DNA from: Crocodylus rhombifer | Taxonomy: Eukaryota > Chordata > Crocodylia > Crocodylidae | DNA: 64,000 bases | Assembly: GCA_038503035.1 (NCBI GenBank) | Contig: JAVSML010024609.1 | Coordinates: 132,214 to 196,213 of the forward strand | Reading direction: 5' to 3' | In this document: positions 10,131 to 21,500 of the stretch, piece by piece | Layout of the letters: the number at the start of each line of letters is the position of its first letter | Position numbering within the stretch: the stretch's first letter is position 1 | The notes under the pieces: generated by a model | The model's input: only the letters and a program-made list of their open reading frames with translations | Database searches by the model: none | What the model was told of the DNA's origin: nothing | Made by a program: the position numbers and the translations under genes

Positions 10131-11535
10131 GAGTTTTGTAGATTAGCCCAGGATTGAGAGGAAGTGCATTTGGATTTTGTTCCAATATCTGTTTCTGAAT
10201 CATTTGTACAGTCACAGATTCTGCGAGTTACATATTCTCCGTGTAAAAGGGAAGAATATTTACTGAACTCTTGGAGATCTTCTGATAAATAGGACTATGT
10301 AATAGCTAGGTATTAATATTGTTTATTGGACATAATCTACTTAGTCTCAGCTCTTGGACATATATGCCACCTTTACATCAGTGTAATTATCATTTAAAGC
10401 AGTCTAAACAAGGATCAGGCATACAACACTCATCCCCTACAACGGTGTAATGTATTTGAATGCCATGTAGAATTTTCCTAGGAAAAATCAGGAATTAAAC
10501 TATGTCCAGAGCTGTCACAAGTTAGCCATTTGCTACCCTAGATAACCTAATATCTGCTCCCCCACCTTCTAGTCATGAGGCACTGTGTGTACAGCAAACA
10601 GCTAACCTGGAACGGCTGGCTGGCTGGCTGTTCCACACACAAGTGTAATTTAAATTAGTGTACCAAATTATACTGGAGTTCAAGTGTCATGTTTCCAGGC
10701 CCTCACAAAGGTTAGTGTAAACTCTAAATTACTAGGACCAGAAGCAGACTCTGAACCACACCGAAAGCTGTGTGGAGCTGCTCCATGAGGCACAGTCTCT
10801 TCCCTCTGTTCATTTACTTACTGCTTTTCCAAATTTCAACCATTTGGGCAGCAATTTTCCATTCTGGGTGTCTGTGTCAGGTGATTTTTAAAATTAGAAC
10901 CAAAACAACATAGTTGTTTCAGAGAACAAAGCAATACATGATTTTTCTCACATAATAAAATCCTAATGACCTATTCTTTGTAAGGCACTAGATCCCCCAT
11001 TCCTCTCATTAGGGGTTTGAAAGGAGATGCTCTGCACCTTCCTTAGAAGTCCACTCAAGTTAAGTTAGAAGCCCCTGGAAATTGCAACTTATACTTTCTT
11101 GGCAGAGATTTCTTAGTTTAACTGCTGAAGTCCCTACAGACTGCCTTCACTGGGCATGCTTCTGCCTGGGGTTAACTTCCTCTGCAGTTAAGTTTTGGAT
11201 TATTATGGTCTGTGCCAGGGTCAGCAGGGAACCTGTCTCTTCTGTACTCTAAATTCCCTCCCACACACACAACTTTCTGCTTGAAGAAGGAAGCTGCCTG
11301 ATTCAAATAACAAGAGGACAAAAGATAGCCTTGGGGGAGAAAATTGGGACAAAGAAGTTAGAGGAGCGGAGAGTGGAACCAGAGGCTAATCTGGGTTAGG
11401 AAGACAGTGAAATTGTGGCTGAAGTGGGAAAGACTGCAGGTAAGGGATAGGGAGGAAAATGGGGTAACTGGACCTAGTGAGTGGAGGGAGACTGAGATCA
11501 AATGAGGAGCTAACCATAGGAAACTGAGGTTGTTT
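10131..11535. other. Last PCLO intron, unrecognised part
   Basis: No coding sequence or clear element ends. The stretch 10340-10780 (repeated GTGTAATT motifs and paired TACATCAGTGTAA / AACGGTGTAATG) may be decayed short inverted-repeat DNA elements. Confidence 0.35.
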
Positions 11536-11835
11536 AGACAGGAAAGGCATTTTTACATGTGCCCCGGAAGATGCTTTAATTAACGATCGATTTTAATCAA
11601 AAGCGCCCGAGTGTAACGTGTATCACTAGGACCAGAAGCAGCCTTTTCAGTCCCCCGCACTGAAAAAAGGTGGTGGGGCGCTTTGAACTAAAGCTCTTTG
11701 ATCAAGCTTTAGTTCAAAGCACCCCGCTGCCATTTTTAAGCACGGGGGTGCAAACACATGTGGCACTTTCCTGTGCTCCAGCAGATTCAATTAATCGAGT
11801 CTGCTCCCTGCACGTGTATAGGAGTCCTAAGTCTG
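11536..11835. mobile_element. Short foldback DNA element (TTTAGTTCAAA family), copy 1
   Basis: A roughly 300-bp palindromic element. Its core is a hairpin with 21-base arms (11675-11695 and 11705-11725, one mismatch) around a 9-base loop; the arms carry CTTTGAACTAAAGC and its complement. Pairing continues outwards with mismatches. The flanks hold ACATGTGCCCCGG (about 11556) and, inverted, CTGCACGTGTATAGG (11808). No coding capacity. Related copies are at 38175-38350 and 61215-61480, sharing the core TTTAGTTCAAA and CTGCTGCCA next to it. Confidence 0.65.
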
Positions 11836-11959
11836 GAAACTAGTGAAGTTGGGGAATGAAGGTGAGGTGGATTTATCTGACGAGGATACAGCCTATGGCA
11901 TAGGAATCACTGGGAACTGACAGAGGCTGGGATGAGGAGCTTGGGGTTGGAAACCGAGA

Positions 11960-12460
11960 CTAAACAAGGAATTACCATATTTACTTGAATAGAAGATGAC
12001 GCCCCCAATAATTAGATTGCATATATTGAAAATGTATACATTTGTTATACTTTTTCAGGTATAGAATCTAATTATTGGAAGTTTACTTTGAATTTGTCCC
12101 CCTCCCACTGCTACAGGATGGAAAATAAACCTGGGGGGTTGGTAGCCCCCTTGCCCACCCCAACCTCTTCCACCTGCAGCCTCTTCCCACCCTTCCTCTT
12201 ATCAGACTACTCTCCCTGATTGCGTGGAAATTGGAAGCAAATTTGAAAACAGTGACCTGGAAATAAACACACCTGAAATCATGGACAGGCTGAAAGATAG
12301 ACAAGGTTTCCTTGTATGCAACTGTAAGGTGGGAGGCTATTTTCCTACATTGATTTAAGTAAATACAATAGTCATTGGCAGAAGTGAGTGTACGGAGGAG
12401 GAAGGGGGCAACTGAAGTCCGGGACTGATGAGAAAGACAGATCAAAAGAGAAGATCAAAG
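11960..12460. other. Possible decayed DNA transposon in intron
   Basis: ACCATATTTACTTGAATAGAAGATGACGCC at about 11972 resembles the end of a DNA transposon family widespread in vertebrates whose terminus reads TTTACTCGAATATAAGACG. Two AATAATTAGATT / AATCTAATTATT segments (about 12008 and 12064) are reverse complements of each other, a small inverted repeat. Family not identified. Confidence 0.35.
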
Positions 12461-12649
12461 GGTGAGAAACTGAGACTTGTTAGGGAAGGGACTCAAATTG
12501 TAGTGCAGAGGAAAATTGAAAGCAAGATGGAAATTATAGAAGGAAAAATAGGGATATGCCCCTTTGGCCTCTTTGGCCCAAGGAGGAGGATCTGGAGAAT
12601 TACAATCAGTCTGACCTCAGTACCTAGGAATCCGTTTCTAAGCACCTGG

Positions 12650-13300
12650 ATACGAATAAGGTGAACAAAAGAAGCCAACACAGGTTTGTTAAAAGAAAGT
12701 CATACTTGACCAGCCTGATATCCTTCTATGACAAGGTAATGGGTTTTCGTGGGGGAACGTATGGATTAAACCTTGACTTCAGCACTACTTTCAACACTCT
12801 CTCCCACAACATTCTTGTTACTAAGTTTAACTAAGTTTACACTAAGTGTGTAAAGTACTGTAAAGTGGGTGCATAACATGTTCAACGAATGGTCATCACT
12901 GGCTCAAGGTCTACTTGGAGAGAGGTATCATGTGGGCTCTCCCAGGTATGTATCCTTGGTCAGGTACCTGTTGATTTACTTCATTAATGAATTGTACATT
13001 GGGATTGATTGCCCAGTCAGCAAATTTGTAGATGGCCTCTGGCTGTGTGGTCTTGCAGGCAGTTTGGAGGATAGGCTTAGGATTCAGGCTGACCTTGATA
13101 AACTGGAAAAAGAGACTCTGGAATTATTCAAATGAATTTCAGTAGGGATAAGAGAAAAGTCCTGCAGTCAAGACAGAATAGTTGCATGCACAAATACAGG
13201 CTGGGGAATGACTGACTAGGCGGCAGTATTGCAGAAGAGGATCTGGGACCTATAGTGAACCACAAACTGAATATGAGTCAGTAGGGCTCATGCAAAAAAA
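12650..13300 (+). mobile_element. CR1 LINE reverse transcriptase fragment
   Basis: A plus-strand CR1 fragment from the RT palm to the region after the catalytic box. It aligns by eye with the big CR1: CACAGGTTTGTTAAAAGAAAGTC..TTGACCAGCCTGAT..TTCTATGACAAGG matches the GLVVGRSCLTNLISFYDQ segment, and at 12986-13136 the frame reads INELYIGIDCPVSKFVDG then LEDRLRIQADLDKLEKETLE. The Asp-Asp region is damaged (Phe-Val-Asp-Gly, with bases lost). Several stops and indels are present. The right edge is an A-rich tract (13295-13332) that may be a separate low-complexity tail. Confidence 0.85.
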
Positions 13301-13332
13301 GAAAAAAAAGGAAAAAAAATAATAAAAAAGAA
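13295..13332. repeat. A-rich low-complexity tract
   Basis: A run of A with scattered G and T, next to the CR1 fragment. Confidence 0.85.
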
Positions 13333-13447
13333 ACTAGTAGCATACTCAGTTGCACGTAGTATCGCCTGCAAGTCAAGTCTTCCACTCCAGTCAGCACTAA
13401 TGAAGCCTACCCTGGAGTACTAAAGAAATGATTGAATAAGGCCTATC

Positions 13448-13600
13448 CTTGGGTGCAGTGGTTAAAGCACTATACTGGGAAGCTAGAAAGATGTAAATTC
13501 AAAACCCCTGTAAGGCGAGGAGGCCTAGATCCTGGACTTCCTACATCTTGGGTGCGTGCCCTGACTACTACACCCCTGAGATAAAATATTCCTCCATTTT
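13448..13600. mobile_element. tRNA-derived SINE, inverted dimer
   Basis: The left half reads like a tRNA-derived SINE head on the plus strand: GTGCAGTGGTTAAAGCACT (A-box-like) followed by GATGTAAATTCAAAACCCC (B-box-like) about 40 bases later. The right half (13520-13590) reads the same head in reverse: CCTGGACTTCCTACATCTTGGGTG then GCCCTGACTACTACACC. So two tRNA-like units face each other. Related pieces are at 24630-24760, 42540-42640 and 48050-48130. In a PCLO intron. Confidence 0.6.
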
Positions 13601-14018
13601 TGGGGAGCTACAAGTTCTGGACTCATGTTCCCCAAGTTACACTTGTATGGAACTGCATAACTGTCCAGCCAGAGCACAGCCAGTAGCCACATGGATGCTT
13701 GTGTGCCCACACAGCACATGGAAAGAATTGCAAATTGCATGTGTGTCAGAAAGGCAGTTACACAGCTAGGTAAGTGCCATTTAGGCACATAAAATGAATA
13801 GGAATCTACCCTGCATTCAGCTGTGCTCACTGTCTCCAGTGGGAGGAGATCCTTATGTAGCAGGCTGTGATAGATGTTTCTTTCCTGTTCTCCAGGTGCA
13901 AACACTGAGGTCAGCATGTCTGAATCGTTGTTGCACGTCAGCAAATGGACCGCGTAAAGAATTTTTAAAACGAGGTTGTAACAATATTTTCTTTTTTTTT
14001 TTCTTTTTTCCTTCCCAG

Positions 14019-14159
14019 ATTCTGCTCGTCTCCAATGGAGGGAAGTTTATGAAAAAGACCTTGATTGGGGAAGCTTATATCTGGCTTGACAAAGTGGATC
14101 TTAGGAAAAGAATAGTAAACTGGCACAAACTGTTGGTCAGCTCCACACAAACACATTGA
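14019..14159 (+). CDS. PCLO: PCLO terminal coding exon, end of C2B domain and stop
   Basis: The acceptor is a long T/C tract ending TTCCTTCCCAG at 14018. The exon encodes 46 residues and a TGA stop (14157-14159): [46 protein letters not shown]. This is the last third of the C2B fold (strands 6-8), and the tail LLVS-TQTH is how I remember vertebrate piccolo ending, so the annotated stop is the genuine protein end. The segment that normally carries the loop-3 Asp ligands (D-x-D pattern) reads SNGGKFMKK, with no acidic residue, so this C2 domain is unlikely to bind calcium in the classical way. The three exons together give about 139 residues, the length of one C2 domain plus tail. Confidence 0.94.
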   Translation: MLLVSNGGKFMKKTLIGEAYIWLDKVDLRKRIVNWHKLLVSSTQTH

Positions 14160-17100
14160 GCAGTTCTGTCTGCTTAGGTCACAAAACCTTGCCGAGTCTG
14201 CTATAAACAGCATCACTCCAAGACTATAGTTCGATATCATTGTGTTTAGCTAGGCTTTCAGAATACAAAGTAGGAAAGAGCAGGCTCTGGGCTACATAGC
14301 ACACTTAAATGAGGGCTAGTAACTTATTTTGCTGCATGACACAGCAAAGGAAATATCTGGGCCTAGAACTTAAAGTGAGGCTGTTTGCAAAGAAGACTGA
14401 TAAGAGGGCTCCGCGATGCTGGACTCTTTGTGGCTGTCAAGAACGTAACTCGGAAAGAAATAATGAAGGCTTGAGGGGAAGGCATTAATGCACAGAGTTC
14501 AGCTGTAGCTGAAGGTAATGTGTCTGAGAGAGTAATCTGGTGTTCTGTGCAACCAGAAGGAAATCATCTTATGCAACAGCACCTAGGGTGACTGACTTTC
14601 CAAATCTCACTTTTCAGAAGTGTAAACCATGTTCCTCTGCACCTTAGAATCTCTGATAATTTGTTGTAGTGAGATTGTGCCACAGGACCCAAACTGCAGG
14701 CTGTCTGCAGTGGTGGAAACATTATTTAACACTCTGTTTGTGTTTTTTGTTTTCCAAGGAGACTTTCTATGGCTAATGCAGTCAGAATGATTTCATTTGT
14801 GTGTGTGTGTGTATCAATGCTGGATGTAAGCTACCATCCTGGAATGTAAAGGGTTAAAAGCACATTGATGAACTATTTTTTGGAGTGGAAAGAGAAAGGA
14901 CAGGATGGAAATTGCACCAAATGAAGGGGGGAAAATATAGTGATTTTTAAAAAGAAAATTATTAACTACAATTCATTTTACCTATGGGGTCAGCAGTTTA
15001 TAAAAGCAGGTTTTTTCTTGGGTGGGGGGGGGGCACAGGGGTGTTAAGCCTTGGGATCAATACTATCATTTAAACTATTTCTTGTTTTCCCAACCATCAG
15101 CCTTACCCAGATTGCTTAAGGGCAGTAAAGTTTAAAATATTTAGTATGCACTCCAAAACAGTAGACCCACTGTGCTAATACTACCCCGGTCTTTGTGGGG
15201 GTCCTACACCAACTTCAGTAACACACTTCTTGACATCTAAAGCAAGAAACAAGAAGTAAAGGAGATGTTTAGTATCTGCAGATAGTTGCATTAATAAACA
15301 TTGAGACTTTCCTCTTAGTAAACTCAGGTGAATGACTGACACTAGTCCACTCTTAAGTGGCTTGTCAGTTGTGAAAGAAGTAATTATAGAAAGGTCACTT
15401 GCAACACCATAACTTAAGGCCGTGTCAGCACTTCCAAATTAAAAGCCTTATTTACAGGGGCTTAAAACTAAGGAGTAACAGTTTGATTTGGGATAGCGAT
15501 GCAAAGGGGATCTGAAACTGGGTGTGATATTTTCCTCCTTACTCAATTTAAAGCAAAAGGACTCCACTTGCGTCATTCTTTTAACTGTAGAAATTGTTAA
15601 TGATGAATCAACGTGGTATTGACTCCCTTGAGACTCCAAAATGTCTTCATGTTTCATGGCCTCGTTTTTAACATGATTTCACAGGTGATTACCTGGAAAT
15701 ATCAGCTAATGTCCTTTGCATGTTTAAGAAACAGTGACCAAAATTTCAAAATTTGGTGAATGTTTACTGTTTTTGCCCAACAAGAGCTTTTTACAAATAA
15801 TTTTAAGTGTACTTTTTGTAGCTTGACCTGACTTACATGGAAAATTGAAAGTATTCCCTTTGAATAAATATGACATGCTTTAAATAAAGATAACTACAAC
15901 TAGATTAGGAATTGGATTAATTTTGAAAGAGCTAGTGCACATATTTGACGGGTTTTTTTACATTTTTTTTATTTCATTCAGATTTAAAAATAACACCATG
16001 GAAATAAATCATTACAAAATATTAAAGCTACATAAAGTAAAGTCCAAGTTATGGTTTGGGTACATACCGTGTTTCATTCGTAGCAGTGTAGTCTAGCTAC
16101 AATTTTCTAAGTTCTCATAAGGACATAATGTCATTGTCAATGCGTATGACATATGCATTTACTTTGAATGTTATGATTTCATCCCAACTCTCCTCTTCTT
16201 TACAAACAGTCCTTCGGAGTTAATATAAGATAGTCTAAATATTGTGAAACTGTATATGTTGTTAAACGGATAATAAAATATCTCAAAGCAGAATCCCAAA
16301 CTGAACCACAAAACCTTGAGTGGATAGTTAACAAAAATGGGGAAAAAGAAGAAGAAAAAAAAGAAAAACCAGATCTTTTACATATGTATTGCTTGTTTTT
16401 TGGATTATTTTGAATTCCTTATGACTACAGTATGTCCATTCTGTTTTTGAAATGTCCAGTTTCAATTACTGCATGAAGAACAAGCAGCGAGATGTGCAAT
16501 TTTGTGCAAACTGCTGGTAATTTTGTTCTTGCTAAGATTTATTATGAAGACAGCAAGTCATGCTGATGGTTGCTATGGAGATTTCCAGCAGGAGCTAGCG
16601 CTAACTGGATGGCTTACTGGGAAGCCTGTAATCATCAGTCTTAATTGACAAAAGCAGGCAGGCATGCTTTGCTTTCAAACACACGCGCATAAATGTGTCC
16701 TGTATTTTTATGAAATTGGACTGTTTGTTCGGTGCGGCTGAGGCTGAAGAAAAAAGCCACAGTTTCTTTGGAATCAGCCGTCAGTAACTCATTTAATTTG
16801 TGCATCTTTGATTCTCTGAACTGCATCAAAAACATTTTTTGTATATTGAAATGCCCATGTTGGAATCCCATCCTGAAATGCAAAGGGCAGGGGGATGTCA
16901 GGAAACCTGGCCTCGATCAGCACTGACTTGACCACGTGCAGCAAGTGCAGGACTTCTTTAGTGTCATCCTTGTTATCCATTGCAGAGAGTTAGCTAGCGA
17001 CAGAGCTGGGTCAATGCACTCTCCCTTTTCAGAGGAAGCATCAATTCAGAGGCTGGAAGATGCTTTCAAAGTGTGCCAAGTTCTTTTTTTGACCAAATTT

Positions 17101-18196
17101 CTAGTTCTGGGTTGTACTGGAATCATTCTATGCAACACTAAGTCACGTTTGAATGCTATTTTCTTTTTCTTTTTTTGTGAATGAAGTCAGGAAAAAAAAA
17201 ACCCCTCCTAGTGACAATATATTTTTTTTTAAAGTCAGACAAGGACAATTAAGATTTTTTACTTTTTTGTATATATATCAGCATATTTTTTTCACTTTTT
17301 TCTCAATTTTTTTGTTTCTTCTAGCTGGCCAAAAATGCTTAAATGTGGTGACAGCTCTTAACATCTCTGGATGATTGCTTATTAATGCATTCATCGACTT
17401 CTAAGATTTCTTTGAAGATTCATATTGCGGTAGGCAATGGCAGAGGCATTTTAACTTTTTTTTTAATTTCATACATCTGCTGAGTCAACAGAAGTTGAAG
17501 CTGCTTCTTTGTTCTAGGCCTTGTACAGTGGAAACAAGCTGAAAAAATGAGCAAAAGCACAGTGTGTGTGTGTTTACAAATGCCAGGGATTTCTAATGTT
17601 GTCATTATTTTATGCATACAATGAGCAGCAAACAGCTAATTTTTTTCTTGGTTCAAACTAGACACAAGAGTTTCTATGATGAATGTTGAGCTAGTTCTTT
17701 ATCATTACACTTTAAAGGGATAGTATCCAGGGGCAATACAAGTGCTGCTGCTTTATGATTACCCACATTTCTACATTACATTAACCTTGCTGGAAGAAAT
17801 AAGGTCCAAGCCAAAGCCTGCTGAAGTCACTGGTTGCCTTTCCATTGACTTCAGAAGGGTTTGCATCAAGACTGAGGAATTGATAGTTAGTTGTCTGGAT
17901 GCTTGAGTGTTCAAATGGTCAGACTGTGGGGTATTGTAGCTGGTAACCAGCCAATAGTGACTCTTACTCTAGGGATGATGAAGATGAAGAAAAAGAAAAC
18001 ATCTATTATATTGTAAGCTAGTGTGCCCTATAGAGATTATTTAATTAGCATTTAGTTTCACTGAGATTTCATAAAGATATTAATAGTATTTTTTTATCTC
18101 ATTATTTGAATCATATCTGGCAATATTTTTCAGTACTTTATTTTCATTGCTACAGTTTCTTAGTTCCCCAGATTCCATTGTCTATCTACCTAGATA

Positions 18197-18204
18197 TGTA
18201 CATA
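18197..18204 (+). promoter_or_regulatory. Candidate Pumilio-binding site in 3' UTR
   Basis: TGTACATA fits the Pumilio consensus TGTAnATA. Other matches in the same UTR are TGTATATA at 17268-17275 and TGTAAATA at 18611-18618. An 8-mer of this AT content is expected by chance about as often, so this is only a candidate. Confidence 0.25.
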
Positions 18205-19161
18205 CCTAAATGTATCACAGAGAAAATTGCATCTGTGTGACTGAAACTTGAAATGGTAATGAAACAGAGAGGAACTTCAGTGTAAGTATCCACCTACGTA
18301 ACATGAGGGGCCCAATCCTCCATTCCTGTAGTGCCATGGGTGCACCTGGAATGTGGGATTGGATGCTCTTTTTGAATAACTAGTTGCCTTTACTAAGAAA
18401 GTAGAAAGAATAAGCAAATCCGGATACTCTCTCTTTAAATCATACAATGCATTTTGACGTTTTCTGTATGTTTTGGTTTATTCTTTTAAAAAAAGATTAA
18501 AAAATAATATACTGAGGAGCTCAAAAGTTATAATATATATATATATAAGTATATATCCATAACTCAGAATAGGTGATTTGAGAGAAAGCAGTTTTCTTAA
18601 TTTGTTACCCTGTAAATAAATATACATTTTTGTATATGAATTGAGTTTAAATTATTAATTCCATCTGGCGTCCAAGCATGTGAATGTGAACCTTATTTGA
18701 CTGTATCTTGTATAAATGTGCAGTGACGTGCTCAGGTGCTCAACAATGGCTGACTAGCGTGTGTGCTGTCATGCTATCAGATGACGTGTACAGCATACCC
18801 AATGTTTAAAAAAAACCCTACAAAAATACCTTAAAAAAATAAAAAAAGAGTAGTCCTTGGAGAAATGTAATGTTTCCACAATGAATGTTGCATGCATTGA
18901 TGGTGGTTTGTTAATATTCCTTTTTTGTTTGTTTTTTTATTTTGCTTCCAAATTATCTTGAAAAAACAGACAGACTTGTTCGAAAAGTTGTATAAATTGA
19001 AACAAATCCAGTATGAGAACTGTATAAAGAAATGCTTGTAAATCTGTCTCAGTTTTCATTCTATGTATAAATCCATGTCATGGTTTTGTGAGTGTATACA
19101 GGATGTATCTGGAGAACATATGCAAACTGTGCTGTATAAAGGCTGTTATCCCAGTCTGACT

Positions 19162-19167
19162 AATAAA
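19162..19167 (+). terminator. PCLO: Polyadenylation signal AATAAA of PCLO
   Basis: AATAAA followed about 20-25 bases later by a G/T-rich element (TAGTTTGGTTTC). Repeat-rich intergenic-type sequence begins after it. This is the best candidate for the distal poly(A) site of PCLO. Confidence 0.65.
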
Positions 19168-19195
19168 TATTTAAAATATCTAGTTTGGTTTCTTT

Positions 19196-19899
19196 TCCCC
19201 ACCGAATACCTACATCTGTAGAGGTAAGAATTGTGCCATTGTCAATGCCGTATACAAAACTGATCTGTTGTTCCAAATCCTATGGTGCATCATCTCCCAC
19301 AGTTTTTGCAATTCCATCATTATTTAGTGTTTTCCATTTTAAAAATAAATTGGTTTGCCCTGCACTTCATCAAGCACATTAGAGCTCAAATCCCCAAGAG
19401 TAGTGTCATTGTCTTGACCTGGATAACTCCTAGCATCTTCACAGCACACGCATGGGAAGCATGGTGCCTGCTCATACTTGGCCATCTCTATTATAAAACT
19501 AAGGTGAAGACATATCCCAGATCTGTTCACCTTCAAAAAAAAAATTTAAAAAATCCCAAAACCTCAAGAGCCCTTGGGGGTGATAGGAGCAGGCAGAGAT
19601 AATATGTCGCCACTGGGTTCCATAGAAGGAGTAGGAAGTTGTCTGCAACTCTTTCCTCCTCTTCCAGTATCTGGCTTTCAGGATAGGTGTTCAGACAATC
19701 CTGTTGAGATCTGAATCATTCTCCAGTCTTTAGAGGGAAGCGACCTCCAGTGAGTGGTAAGTGAAAACTCTCTATGTGACTTTAGATATTATGTTAAAAT
19801 AATCAGCAGGCTGCCATATCTTGACTTTTCAAGCAAGTTAGAGCTGTCCCACAAGCAGCTACTAAGAGATGAACTAAGAGGGGTGTTATAATTTACCCG
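19196..19899. other. Intergenic DNA, nothing recognised
   Basis: No coding sequence or clear repeat was seen downstream of the PCLO poly(A) site. Confidence 0.5.
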
Positions 19900-20660
19900 T
19901 AGACTACATTAAGAGTTCTTAATACACGAGTGTCCACATTAAAGCATGAAAACTAGGTGTAAAGCACCCTCTAGACATCTTAGAGTTACACCACTTCAAG
20001 CAAGGGTTATCTCTGACCTGTGCCAGCCACCTCGTATTATAGTAACGAGTATAGTACATTATAGTCTCTGTGGGGATAAAATGACCAATTTTCAGTCTTT
20101 CAGCATCCCAAGATGTGCTGTCTTCTCCCCCAGCCTCCTGCTCTGGAAGTGGTACTAGTACCAAGCCAACTCTCTCTCCCATCCCCATAGGGTGTAATTC
20201 TGTGCAAGCAGTACGAGCAGCCAGCAGTGCAAGCAGTGGCAGCACAACCCCTGCCATCCAATTCCCCAATCCCACCCCCACATCCAATCCCAATGTCTTA
20301 AGACATGAGACTTTTTAATTTTAATTCTGTGTTTTAATTCCTTTTTACTTCTTTCATTTTATTCTTTGGGGGTCTTACTTTTTTCATTTCACTTCAATGT
20401 CTAACTGACTTCCTTTTACCACAGCCCTCATTTCCCCATCCCTCTCCACCTCCCAGCTCCATGCTCCTGCCCCTGCAACCCACCTCTACCACCACATGCC
20501 CACTTAGAGCAGTGACAAGTTGCACTAGAAATGGCATTAAGCCTTAACATGGGACTGCTCAAAGCTCTTTCTAACATAACACCACTCAACAGTCCAAAGC
20601 ACTTGAGGTAATGTGTGCAACCTAACACGGCTAACCTGGACACTCAATTAATTTGTACAC
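19900..20660. mobile_element. Possible non-autonomous DNA transposon
   Basis: Near the left edge the sequence reads TTAATACACGAGTGTCCACATTA (19918-19940). Near the right edge, reversed, it reads TTAATTGAGTGTCCAGGTTA (20650-20631). They share GAGTGTCCA plus flanking TTAAT and TTA, suggesting terminal inverted repeats of an element of about 0.75 kb. No transposase is encoded. No target duplication was identified. Confidence 0.35.
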
Positions 20661-21384
20661 CAGTTAATGCAAACAAATGAATTCTCTAGAGCTGACAAGA
20701 CTCTTATGAGTGATAGAACTGATATCAGATTGGCATCCTTTCATAAAGGCATTGCCCTGTCCAGCAGGATTACCTAACTCCCATTCTGATGTCTTACACC
20801 CAGCTGAAGAAAAAGCCATTTACAACACTGCCATCAAAATAGGGGAGCTGCACATTACCAACACATACAAAGACCCTAATTCAGAATGGCTGAAGCCAGC
20901 ACTCCCAAGTGCACCGATCCCAGCCCCATCCATATATTGATGAGTTTAACAGCCACTGCACTATGTGAGGTTATGAAGCAAATGAAGCCAGTGGCAAAGA
21001 CCTTATTGACTGGATGTCCACAGAAGATCTGCAACTGGTCTTTGATCCCAAACAGTAAGCAACCTTGCACTCAGCTCACTGGCAATGTGACTGTAACCCA
21101 GAACTCACTATCATATCCAACAATCTAAGTGGGAGCATGCTCCATGCATCCCGCACTGTATTTCCCAACTTTCCCAATAGCCAACATAGGCCCATCATTA
21201 CTTAAATCGGCACTGGGATCCCTGTGATTTTTGTCTAAATGGATCCTATGGTGGAACCTAGCCAAAGCTGCCTGGGTCTGCTACAGGGAAGCTGTTCAAA
21301 AACTGGTGACCCAGATCCCTGATCAAATAAAGCAAATGCGTTGTAGCAGTACTTCTGACCTGAGCAGATAAGACACCTGAGTAA
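20661..21384. other. Intergenic DNA, nothing recognised
   Basis: Short open frames (for example 20710-20940) show no known domain; the region looks like unclassified repeat or unique DNA. Confidence 0.4.
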
Positions 21385-21500
21385 GTGAGCAGCAGCATAA
21401 GACTCTTCCTTCTTCATCATAAATGCTCTTTGATTAGAGCATTTGCCCAAAACATAGGAGTCATGGATCCACATACCCCCATTTTGGTCTCAGAGGTTTT
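21385..21500 (-). mobile_element. tRNA-derived SINE remnant
   Basis: TTGATTAGAGCATTTGCCCAAAACATAGGAGTCATGGATCCACATACCCC around 21430-21480 resembles the tRNA-like head of the SINE family seen at 13.45 kb, with the reverse half upstream. Heavily decayed; strand uncertain. Confidence 0.4.

Larger units (their letters stand above)
14160..19185 (+). other. PCLO: PCLO 3' untranslated region (about 5 kb)
   Basis: From the stop codon to the AATAAA at 19162 there is no coding signal and, unlike the rest of the window, little recognisable transposon sequence. The mammalian PCLO 3' UTR is also several kilobases long. AT-rich blocks at 16.0-19.2 kb have the look of conserved UTR sequence. A (GT)n run sits at 14799-14812. 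Internal polyadenylation-like AATAAA motifs occur near 15862 and 15883 and could give a shorter transcript. The extent is inferred, not proven; RNA data would settle it. Confidence 0.7.

Noticed and set aside
13448..13512. Possible functional tRNA gene
   Set aside because: A- and B-box-like motifs are present, but the cloverleaf stems do not form and the piece continues into an inverted copy, as in a SINE.
18525..18550. (AT)n run as a possible promoter
   Set aside because: Lies in the PCLO 3' UTR with no other promoter signs; simple low-complexity tract.
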